The notes beneath the pieces were generated by a model that was given only the letters and a program-made list of their open reading frames with translations, was not told the DNA's origin and searched no databases. Below are positions 1-4,675 of a stretch of 5,102 nucleotides of DNA, in pieces; the stretch's first letter is position 1; each line of letters opens with the position of its first letter. Source of the DNA: Planctomycetota bacterium. Its GTDB lineage: Bacteria; Planctomycetota; UBA1135; GCA-002686595. The stretch spans positions 1-5,102 of the forward strand of contig JAJFFA010000494.1 of NCBI GenBank assembly GCA_021776885.1. Reading direction: 5' to 3'. A program made the translations under genes and the position numbers.

Positions 1-198
1 GGCCAGGACCAGATCCCCGGCCGCCGCATGGGCCGGCAGGATGCGCGGCGGGGGGGCGGGCTGGGTCAGTTCGCGGCCGTAGACGTCGAAGCTGCGCGGC
101 CAGCCACCGGGTGAGGGCGGGGCGGGGCTGGGCTGCGGGGACGGGCCACAGGAGAGGGCGGCGAGGAGACAGAGCAGCACGGGGCCGAGCGGGCGCAT
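1..198 (-). CDS. Putative secreted/lipoprotein ABC transporter substrate-binding protein, N-terminus (partial)
   Basis: Reading leftward from ATG at 198-196, 66 codons stay open to the window edge, so the 3' part is missing. The product starts MRPLGPVLLCLLAALSCGPS: a short positive n-region, a leucine-rich core and a Cys at residue 17 preceded by ALS. This is a signal peptide with an imperfect lipobox. A Pro/Ser/Ala-rich linker follows, then 'SFDVYGREL' and 'RILPAHAAAGDLVLA'. The last stretch resembles the first strand and helix of BtuF/FepB-type cluster A-II binding proteins, which read roughly 'RIVSLxPAxTExLxAL'. Because btuC and btuD lie divergently across the gap, the likely role is capturing corrinoid in the periplasm for the permease. 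No Shine-Dalgarno is visible; the five bases before ATG are C-rich. The family call rests on about 20 residues plus context, so another exported protein is possible. Confidence 0.55.
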   Translation of the reverse strand, partial: MRPLGPVLLCLLAALSCGPSPQPSPAPPSPGGWPRSFDVYGRELTQPAPPPRILPAHAAAGDLVLA

Positions 199-239
199 CG
201 GGGGAGTATGGCTTGCGCGCGGGCGGGCCGCCCGTAGGC

Positions 240-258
240 TCTGGACCCCCTATCCAGA
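240..258. repeat. Perfect 6-bp inverted repeat in the divergent promoter region
   Basis: TCTGGA at 240-245 and TCCAGA at 253-258 are exact reverse complements separated by 7 bases. The repeat lies between the divergent start at 198 and the riboswitch core at about 270, where promoters for both directions are expected. A 19-bp dyad of this size could be an operator for a dimeric regulator or a small hairpin. No known operator is recognised. TATCCA (251-256) and CAGAAT (255-260) within it are poor -10 candidates with no matching -35, so the plus-strand promoter is not located with confidence. Confidence 0.35.
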
Positions 259-269
259 ATCCCGCTTCG

Positions 270-354
270 AGGTGCGGGGGAAGCCGGTGCGATTCCGGCG
301 CGGTCCCGCCACTGTGACCGGGGAGCCTGAGGGCCCCCCGCAAGCCAGACACCC
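270..354 (+). ncRNA. Cobalamin riboswitch (compact form) upstream of btuC
   Basis: This is a metabolite-sensing RNA that binds a cobalamin and controls the downstream B12 transporter genes. The conserved landmarks occur in order: GGTGC at 271-275, GAAGCCGGTGCGATTCCGGC at 280-299, GCCACTGTGA at 308-317, and a B12 box GCAAGCCAGACACC at 340-353. Pairings can be read directly. GGTG (271-274) pairs with CACC (350-353). GCGGGGG (274-280) is a perfect complement of CCCCCGC (335-341). GCCGG (283-287) closes a 7-nt loop with CCGGC (295-299). CGGTC (301-305) pairs with GACCG (316-320) around the CCACTGT loop. The second GCCACTG...GGGAAGG arm of longer adenosylcobalamin riboswitches is absent, so this is a short variant. 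The exact 5' end is uncertain. Confidence 0.93.
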
Positions 355-393
355 CGCGCTCGAGGCCCGTCCCCGTCGCCGCCGCCGCGGTGC

Positions 394-406
394 GAGAGGA
401 TCCCCG
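394..406 (+). promoter_or_regulatory. Strong Shine-Dalgarno of the leader ORF, partly in a start-codon hairpin
   Basis: GAGAGGA at 394-400 lies 6 bases before ATG at 407, the best plus-strand Shine-Dalgarno match in the leader. GGATC (398-402) is complementary to GATCC (413-417), giving a 5-bp stem that holds part of this site and exposes the ATG in a 10-nt loop. The site falls about 40 bases after the B12 box, where a translational expression platform would be expected. Direct control by the aptamer is inferred. I found no convincing sequence complementary to the P5 loop (288-294) that would give the usual kissing contact. Confidence 0.4.
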
Positions 407-538
407 ATGCCCGATCCACGCTGGCAACGGGCGCGCGCTGCCACGGTCGATGGCGAGCGGCGCCGAGCAGCCACTGCGCCCCCGCGCGTATCCCCCGCCT
501 TTCCCGCCTTTCCCGCCGCGGCGCGGGGGCGAGCATGA
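407..538 (+). CDS. Possible 43-aa leader peptide ORF coupled to btuC
   Basis: ATG at 407 opens 43 codons ending in TGA at 536-538, which overlaps the btuC ATG (535-537) as ATGA, a classical arrangement for translational coupling. The start has a GAGAGGA Shine-Dalgarno at ideal spacing. The peptide begins MPDPRWQRARAATVDGERRR and continues with an Ala/Pro/Arg-rich tail containing AFPAFPAAA. It has no hydrophobic segment, no recognisable domain and no obvious attenuator run of a single amino acid. About 30 of 43 codons end in G or C, clearly fewer than in btuC and btuD, so a conserved protein product is doubtful. Its value may lie in ribosome passage through the hairpin over the btuC start. It could also be a chance ORF in GC-rich leader RNA. 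Confidence 0.35.
   Translation: MPDPRWQRARAATVDGERRRAATAPPRVSPAFPAFPAAARGRA
477..531 (+). promoter_or_regulatory. Hairpin sequestering the btuC ribosome-binding region
   Basis: CGCCCCCGCGC at 477-487 is the exact reverse complement of GCGCGGGGGCG at 521-531, an 11-bp, all-GC stem closing a 33-nt loop. The right arm ends three bases before the btuC ATG (535) and contains the only G-rich stretch (GGGGGCGAG, 525-533) that could serve as its ribosome-binding site. Folded, this RNA should block btuC initiation. A ribosome translating the leader ORF would melt it. No U-run follows, so it is better explained as a translational block than as an intrinsic terminator. Function is inferred from position and complementarity. 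Confidence 0.5.
494..517 (+). repeat. CCCGCCTTT tandem repeat (2.7 copies) in the hairpin loop
   Basis: CCCGCC occurs at 494-499, 503-508 and 512-517, separated each time by TTT, giving a 9-base period. The array fills most of the loop of the hairpin over the btuC start. As 9 is a multiple of 3 it encodes repeated Ala-Phe-Pro in the leader ORF. The unpaired pyrimidine-rich RNA could be a landing site for a protein or ribosome, or simply a replication-slippage repeat. Confidence 0.6.
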
Positions 539-1602
539 AGCGCCGACTCCCCCTGCCCCTGCTCGCCGCCGGGATGGGGCTGGCCCTGGTGCTGGTCTCC
601 CTCGCGTCCCTGCGCACGGGCACCTCCGACCTCGACGGACTGGGGCGCAGCGCGCGCGGCGTCGCGGCCTGGCTCGGCCTCGCCTCGCCCCTGCCCGGTG
701 CCGAGCAGACGATCGTCGAGCTGCGCCTCTTTCGAGTCCTGGTCGGCCTGGGGGTCGGCGCGGCCCTCTCCCTCTCGGGTGCACTGCTGCAGGGCGTCTT
801 CCGCAACGACCTGGCCTCGCCCTCGATCCTGGGCATCTCCTCCGGCGCGGCCCTCGGCGCGTCGATGGCGATCCTGGTCCTGGGCGGCTACGGCCCGCGC
901 GTCCTGACCGATGCCGCCGCCGCCTACGCGCCGGCCGCGGTCAGCCTCTCGGCCTTCGCCGGCGCGACCCTGGTGCTGATCCTGGTCACACTCCTGGGAT
1001 CGAGCGGAGGGCGCGTCTCCGTGCCGACCCTGCTGCTGGTGGGCATCGCCCTCAACGCCGCCTGCGGAGGCCTCTTGACCGCGATCCAGTCCTTCGTGCT
1101 GGAGGACTTCGAGATCGCCCGCGCGATGATGTCCTGGACCTTCGGCACCATCGACGATCGTGCGGCGTGGCACGCGGGCGCGGTCTGGGCCGCGCTGCTC
1201 GTCTCCGCCCTCGTGATCCCCTTCGTCGCCCTGGAGCTGGACCTCTTCGCCGGCGGCGAGGAGGACGCGCGCGCCCTGGGCGTGCACACCCAGCGCACCA
1301 AGCTCCTGGCCCTGGGCGCCGCCGCCCTGTGCGCCTCGGTGGCCGTGGCGGTCGCGGGCCAGATCGTCTTCGTCGGGCTGCTCGTGCCCCACATCCTGCG
1401 CCAGATCAGCGGGCGCTCGCACCGCTCGCTCCTGCCCCTGTGCCTCCTGGGCGGCCCGCTCTTCCTGGTCGGCACCGACCTCGTGCAGCGCCTGGCCTTC
1501 GCCGACGCCTACCTCCAGCCGGGGGTGACCATGTCGCTCGTGGGCGGACCCTTCTTCCTGTACCTCCTGCTGCGCAACCGCGCGCAGATCCAGGCATGGT
1601 GA
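535..1602 (+). CDS. btuC: Vitamin B12 ABC transporter permease BtuC (FecCD family)
   Basis: This is the inner-membrane permease of a cobalamin importer; two copies would form the channel through which B12 passes after delivery by the periplasmic binding protein. The 355-residue product fits the family (about 330-350) and is strongly hydrophobic, consistent with ten helices. FecCD landmarks are clear: 'LSGALLQGVFRNDLASPSIL' followed by GISSGAALGAS (about 80-110), 'VPTLLLVGIALNAACGG' in the middle, 'MMSWTFGTIDD', and 'GQIVFVGLLVPHILRQISG' (275-293) with 'HRSLLP', the segment that contacts the ATPase. The usual 'NPLA' reads 'NDLA', a small departure. The first 55 residues hold one helix (10-26) and a linker. 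ATG 535 was chosen because it directly precedes the first helix and overlaps the leader-ORF stop. The cobalamin riboswitch upstream makes B12 the likely substrate rather than siderophore or heme. Confidence 0.92.
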   Translation: MKRRLPLPLLAAGMGLALVLVSLASLRTGTSDLDGLGRSARGVAAWLGLASPLPGAEQTIVELRLFRVLVGLGVGAALSLSGALLQGVFRNDLASPSILGISSGAALGASMAILVLGGYGPRVLTDAAAAYAPAAVSLSAFAGATLVLILVTLLGSSGGRVSVPTLLLVGIALNAACGGLLTAIQSFVLEDFEIARAMMSWTFGTIDDRAAWHAGAVWAALLVSALVIPFVALELDLFAGGEEDARALGVHTQRTKLLALGAAALCASVAVAVAGQIVFVGLLVPHILRQISGRSHRSLLPLCLLGGPLFLVGTDLVQRLAFADAYLQPGVTMSLVGGPFFLYLLLRNRAQIQAW

Positions 1603-2405
1603 ACGCCCTCGAAGCCCAGGGGCTGGCCTTCGCCTGGCCCGACGAGAGCGCGCCCGAGGGCACGGCGGCGCGGCGCGCGGTGGACGGCATCGACCTCAGC
1701 CTGGCCCACGGCGAGCTGGCCTGTGTCATCGGCCCCAACGGCGCCGGCAAGTCGACCCTGCTCCGGCTCCTGGCGGGCCTCTGCGCGCCCGACAGCGGCC
1801 GGGTCTGGATCGAGGGCGACGAGGTCATGCGCCTCGCGCCCCGCGAGCGGGCGCGGCGCGTGGCCCTCGTGCCCCAGGGGCTCGAGACCCTGCCCCAGGT
1901 CACGGTCGAGACCTTCACCCTCGGTGGTCGCTACGGACACCTCGGCCGCTTCGGCCAGGCCCGCCACGAGGACCACGCGGCAGTGCGCTCGGCCCTGGCG
2001 GAGGCCGACGCCGCGGACTTCGGCAAGCGCCTCCTGGCGCAACTCTCCGGCGGACAGCGCCAGCGCGTGCTCCTGGCCCGCGCCCTGGCCCAGGAGGCGC
2101 GTGTGCTGCTCGTCGACGAGCCGACCAACTCCCTCGACCCCGAACACCAGCTGACCGTCTTCGACCTGCTCGCACGCCTGTGCCGGGAGTCGCGCGCGGG
2201 GCTGGTCGTCACCCACGACCTGAACCTTGCGGCGCAGTACGCGACGCGCGTGCTCCTGCTCCAGGCGGGGCGCGTGGTCGCGGATGGAGCGCCCGAGGTG
2301 GTGCTGACGCGCGAGGTCCTGGCACCGGTCTACGGCGACGTGCTGGCCTTCGGCGAGGGCGGGCTCGGCGGCATCGGCCGCTACGTCCTGCCGCGCCGCC
2401 GCTGA
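1596..2405 (+). CDS. btuD: Vitamin B12 ABC transporter ATP-binding protein BtuD
   Basis: This is the cytoplasmic ATPase that powers the BtuC permease. From ATG 1596 it is 269 residues, close to the FecE/BtuD norm of about 250-270. All ABC motifs are intact: Walker A GPNGAGKST (46-54), Q-loop Gln94 in VALVPQ, signature LSGGQRQR (150-157), Walker B VLLVDE (170-175) with catalytic Glu175, D-loop SLD (179-181) and switch His207 in LVVTHDLN. The VPQ..E..P.VTVETFTLGGRYGH segment is typical of the siderophore/B12 importer subclass. The frame is open far upstream to 390, but that part overlaps btuC in another frame and has no transporter homology. ATG 1596 overlaps the btuC stop (ATGGTGA), indicating coupled translation and equal supply of both subunits. 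Only a weak AGG precedes the start, consistent with coupling. Confidence 0.92.
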   Translation: MVNALEAQGLAFAWPDESAPEGTAARRAVDGIDLSLAHGELACVIGPNGAGKSTLLRLLAGLCAPDSGRVWIEGDEVMRLAPRERARRVALVPQGLETLPQVTVETFTLGGRYGHLGRFGQARHEDHAAVRSALAEADAADFGKRLLAQLSGGQRQRVLLARALAQEARVLLVDEPTNSLDPEHQLTVFDLLARLCRESRAGLVVTHDLNLAAQYATRVLLLQAGRVVADGAPEVVLTREVLAPVYGDVLAFGEGGLGGIGRYVLPRRR

Positions 2406-2422
2406 GTCCGGATCAGCGCGGC
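2395..2422. terminator. Stem-loop shared by convergent genes, containing both stop codons
   Basis: CGCTGA (2400-2405) pairs perfectly with TCAGCG (2413-2418) around a 7-nt loop. Past a one-base bulge at 2399, GCCG (2395-2398) pairs with CGGC (2419-2422). The TGA of btuD and the complement of the phosphatase stop codon face each other in the stem, and the genes are only 7 bases apart. The structure is symmetric, so it could slow or end transcription from both sides. It has no T-run on either strand and is therefore not a canonical intrinsic terminator. Confidence 0.35.
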
Positions 2423-3264
2423 CGCCAGGCCACGAAGCTGAGGTCGTCCGGCTTGGAGGGCAGGCCCTCGCGCGCACTGCCCATGCGTGCCTGAGCCGCC
2501 TCGGCCATGCCCTGGGCGGAGCGCGCCAGTTCGCCCTTGCGCACGTGCTCGATGATCTCTGCCACGAACAGGTTGTCGGCCAGCCCGTCGCTGGCCAGGA
2601 GCAGGGTGTCGCGCTGCGCCAGGGGCAGCTCGGGGCCGATCTCGATGCGCATGTCGTCGGTGCCGAGCATGTTGTCGATCAGGTGCCGGTCGACGTGGGC
2701 CATGGCCTGCTCCTCGTCGAGCACGCCCGCCTCGAGGGCGTAGCCCACGGGGGAGTGCGGCACGGTCTGTAGCTTCACGCGACCGCGCTGTCCGGTCACG
2801 AGGATCACCGAGTCGCCCACGTGGTACGTGCGCACGCAGCCCGCACGCAGCTCGGCCACCGCCAGGGTCGTGCCGCCTTGGCCGTCCTCGCGCACGGCAC
2901 GGTTCGCGGCCTCGATGCCGTCGAGGATCGCAGTGCGCAGGCCGGCGTCGGAGTCCGCGGCGCGGCGCACACACTCGCCCAGGCTCGCCAGGGCAACGGC
3001 CGAGGCGTTCTCTCCACCGGGGTAGCCACCGACGCCGTCCGCCACGGCCAGCACGCCCTCGCCCTCGCGGAACGGGATCAGGGCCACGGCGTCCTCGTTG
3101 GGCGTCTCCTTCTCCGGCGAGCGCGAGGCGAAGACCACCGCCGTGCCGCCGAGGAAGCCATGGGCCTGCGCGCGCTCCATCTGGCAGCGCAGGAAGTAGG
3201 CGGGCTCGAGGACGGCGGGTTTCATGGATCGGGGGCGCCTGGGCCGGGCGTGCCTCTTCGACAC
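2413..3264 (-). CDS. PP2C-family protein serine/threonine phosphatase
   Basis: This is a metal-dependent phosphatase that removes phosphate from Ser/Thr, most likely on targets of the adjacent kinase or on the kinase itself. The 283-residue product is essentially one catalytic domain. Visible motifs, numbered from GTG 3264, are NEDA (56-59), VADGVGGYPGGENAS (74-88) with metal ligand Asp76, GGTT (130-133), YHVGDS (147-152), LLLASDGLAD (221-230) with Asp226, and DDLS (273-276) supplying the last metal aspartate. No membrane segment or signal peptide is seen, so it should be cytosolic. GTG 3264 has a GGAG site at good spacing. The in-frame ATG at 3225 (MKPAVLEPAY) has no Shine-Dalgarno, but the residues before it are Arg-rich and may not be conserved, so it remains a real alternative. 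The start lies 23 bases after the kinase stop, implying one operon. Confidence 0.92.
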   Translation of the reverse strand: MSKRHARPRRPRSMKPAVLEPAYFLRCQMERAQAHGFLGGTAVVFASRSPEKETPNEDAVALIPFREGEGVLAVADGVGGYPGGENASAVALASLGECVRRAADSDAGLRTAILDGIEAANRAVREDGQGGTTLAVAELRAGCVRTYHVGDSVILVTGQRGRVKLQTVPHSPVGYALEAGVLDEEQAMAHVDRHLIDNMLGTDDMRIEIGPELPLAQRDTLLLASDGLADNLFVAEIIEHVRKGELARSAQGMAEAAQARMGSAREGLPSKPDDLSFVAWRPR

Positions 3265-3274
3265 ACCCCGCTCC
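3265..3274 (-). promoter_or_regulatory. Shine-Dalgarno supporting the GTG start of the PP2C gene
   Basis: On the minus strand GGAG (3274-3271) is followed by a 6-base spacer and GTG at 3264-3262. It lies in the short gap after the kinase stop codon (3290-3288). The competing ATG at 3225 is preceded by a C-rich stretch with no ribosome-binding match, so this site is the reason for preferring the longer protein. Confidence 0.45.
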
Positions 3275-3287
3275 GGGACTCAATGCT

Positions 3288-4631
3288 TCACTTCAGGGAG
3301 ACACCGCACCAGGCGCAAGCGTCCCAGTATCCGCGCAGGACGCCCCAGCCGCAGCGCCCACAGCGCCCGGTGTGCCCCGAGCCGTTGGTGCCCTTGGGCG
3401 CGGGCTCGATCGACCAGCGCCGGGTGACCTTGGCGTTGCACCAGGGGCAGTAGCGCATCCAGGGCATCAGGTCCTTGCGACCACAGCCAGAGCGCGAGCA
3501 CGAGGCGCTGTAGCGCTTGTCCGAGTACTCGCGCTCCGACAGGGGCCCGACCTTGCCCCCGTAGCACCAGGGGCAGTAATGCCAGTCGAGCTTCACGCCG
3601 CGCTTGCAGCGACTGCACTGGGCGGGCATATCGATCTCGCCCGGGTGCTGCTTGCGCGGGCGGCTGCACCAGGGGCAGTGACGCATGGCCTCGGAGACCG
3701 GACCGCCGCAACCCGCGCAGTCGTGCTTGGCCATCAGCGAGCGACCGTAGGCGCGCCGGAACTGCCGCAGACGCACGCTCTGCCAGTTCTTGGCCTCACC
3801 GTTGCGCGGACCGCCGCGGCGCTTGGAGGCGCGCTGCGCGTCCTGCACCAGGGCGCGGCGCTTGACGCGCTGGAAGGCCTCGAGCATGCGCGTCGCGTCG
3901 GCGAAGCGCGCCCCCGGGTCGAGCTCGAGGGAGCGCCGCAGCAGCGCGGCCAGCTCGGGGTGCACCTTGTTCAGGCGCTCGTGCCCGGGGAAGGGCCAGG
4001 CGAAGGGCCACTCGGGGAGCTTGCCCGCGAAGAGCCGCCACAGCACCAGGCCGGCGGAGAACACGTCGGAGCGCAGGGAGGGCCGGCCCATGGCCTGCTC
4101 GGGGGAGACGAAGCCCAGGGTGCCCGTGCCCTCTGCGCGCAGGGTGCGCAGGGAGACCTTGGCGATGCCGAAGTCCGTCAGCCGCAGGCGACCGCCGTCG
4201 AACAGGATCAGGTTCTCAGGCTTGACGTCGCAGTGCACGATGCGCCGCTCATGGGCGTAGGCCAGCGCCTCGAGCAGCTGCTCACCCAGGTCCATCGCGT
4301 TCTTGATCGAGACGCGCTTCTTCAGGCGCTCGGACAGGTCGCACAGGCCCAGGGACGAGACGATCACGAAGTGACCCTCGATGAAGTCCGCGGTCTTGAT
4401 CCCGAGGATGTTCGGGTGGTCGAGCTTGGCGGTCAGGCGCACCTCGCGCTTGAAGAGCTCGAGGACGTCCTTGTCCACCAGGTTCGCGTGCGGGATCTTG
4501 AGCACGACCCGGGTGCCCTCGATCGTGTCGAAGGCCTGGAAGACGTCCGCGAAGCCGCCGCGCGCGAGGCGACGCTCGATGCGGTACTTGCCCAGGAGCC
4601 TGCGCGGTCGGAGGAGTGCGGGGGGCATCAC
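3288..4631 (-). CDS. Soluble Ser/Thr protein kinase with four C-terminal zinc ribbons
   Basis: This is a Hanks-type kinase that transfers phosphate from ATP to Ser/Thr of protein targets. The product is 447 residues from GTG 4631; ATG 4628 is equally possible and shortens it by one. The kinase domain spans about 16-254: glycine loop LARGGFADV (22-30, with Ala at two glycine positions), VVLK Lys45, helix-C Glu63, catalytic loop HCDVKPEN (133-140) with Asp135, Lys137 and Asn140, DFG (153-155) and SPE (176-178). All catalytic residues are present, so it should be active, but HCD replaces HRD (non-RD type). A basic linker (about 255-303) leads to four cysteine pairs: 305/308+319/322, 339/342+353/356, 378/383+395/398 and 424/427+439/442, with CPWC in the first three and CAWC in the last. 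No transmembrane helix or PASTA repeat is seen, so it is cytosolic and unlike PknB. The zinc ribbons may bind nucleic acid or partner proteins. Confidence 0.94.
   Translation of the reverse strand: MMPPALLRPRRLLGKYRIERRLARGGFADVFQAFDTIEGTRVVLKIPHANLVDKDVLELFKREVRLTAKLDHPNILGIKTADFIEGHFVIVSSLGLCDLSERLKKRVSIKNAMDLGEQLLEALAYAHERRIVHCDVKPENLILFDGGRLRLTDFGIAKVSLRTLRAEGTGTLGFVSPEQAMGRPSLRSDVFSAGLVLWRLFAGKLPEWPFAWPFPGHERLNKVHPELAALLRRSLELDPGARFADATRMLEAFQRVKRRALVQDAQRASKRRGGPRNGEAKNWQSVRLRQFRRAYGRSLMAKHDCAGCGGPVSEAMRHCPWCSRPRKQHPGEIDMPAQCSRCKRGVKLDWHYCPWCYGGKVGPLSEREYSDKRYSASCSRSGCGRKDLMPWMRYCPWCNAKVTRRWSIEPAPKGTNGSGHTGRCGRCGWGVLRGYWDACAWCGVSLK
3306..3719 (-). repeat. Four tandem zinc-ribbon repeats within the kinase gene
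   Basis: This is the part of the kinase gene encoding residues 305-442. Three of the repeats share a 14-base core, GCACCAGGGGCAGT on the plus strand, at 3438-3451, 3564-3577 and 3666-3679. Each encodes the second cysteine pair with its 'CPWC' signature. The fourth copy, near 3303-3316, is diverged and encodes CAWC. Inter-repeat distances vary (102 and 126 bases between the three cores), so only the zinc-binding knuckle is strongly kept. Near-identical DNA cores suggest internal duplication or strong codon constraint. Confidence 0.8.
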
Positions 4632-4639
4632 GGGGGGCG

Positions 4640-4645
4640 ATTGTA
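4640..4645 (-). promoter_or_regulatory. Possible -10 element giving a leaderless kinase transcript
   Basis: Within the 44-base gap between the TetR stop and the kinase start, the minus strand reads TACAAT (4645-4640), five of six matches to the TATAAT consensus. It lies 8 bases before GTG 4631 and 11 before ATG 4628. Transcription starting 6-8 bases downstream would begin at or just before the start codon. No Shine-Dalgarno precedes the kinase, in keeping with a leaderless message. No good -35 is seen at 16-18 bases upstream, so this is tentative. The kinase may instead be read through from the TetR gene. Confidence 0.3.
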
Positions 4646-4675
4646 GGCCGTGACGAGCCCGGTGCGAGGGCCTGT

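Noticed and set aside
220..236. GC-rich palindrome (CGGGCGGGCCGCCCG) considered as a terminator
   Set aside because: It lies between divergent genes, is not followed by a T-run on either strand, and nothing converges on it.
250..1422. Long minus-strand reading frame of about 390 residues opposite btuC
   Set aside because: The translation is a Gly/Arg/Gln/Asp-rich string without motifs, and btuC on the other strand has clear family motifs. Long antisense frames are expected at this GC content.
390..1595. Reading btuD as a 671-residue protein with an N-terminal extension from 390
   Set aside because: The upstream part is the wrong frame of btuC and is Arg/Pro/Gly-rich. The ABC domain begins right after ATG 1596, which overlaps the btuC stop in the usual coupled manner.
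1509..2477. Minus-strand frame of about 322 residues opposite btuD
   Set aside because: It is a shadow of btuD, whose ABC motifs are all intact. It also crosses the convergent junction and has no domain signature.
3306..3719. Regularly spaced 14-base repeats considered as a CRISPR-like or mobile repeat array
   Set aside because: The repeats are in frame inside the kinase gene, each encodes a CPWC zinc knuckle, and the spacing follows the protein repeats.
3372..4646. Plus-strand frame of about 424 residues opposite the kinase gene
   Set aside because: Low-complexity His/Val/Leu/Ala/Gly/Gln composition without motifs; the kinase on the minus strand is unambiguous.
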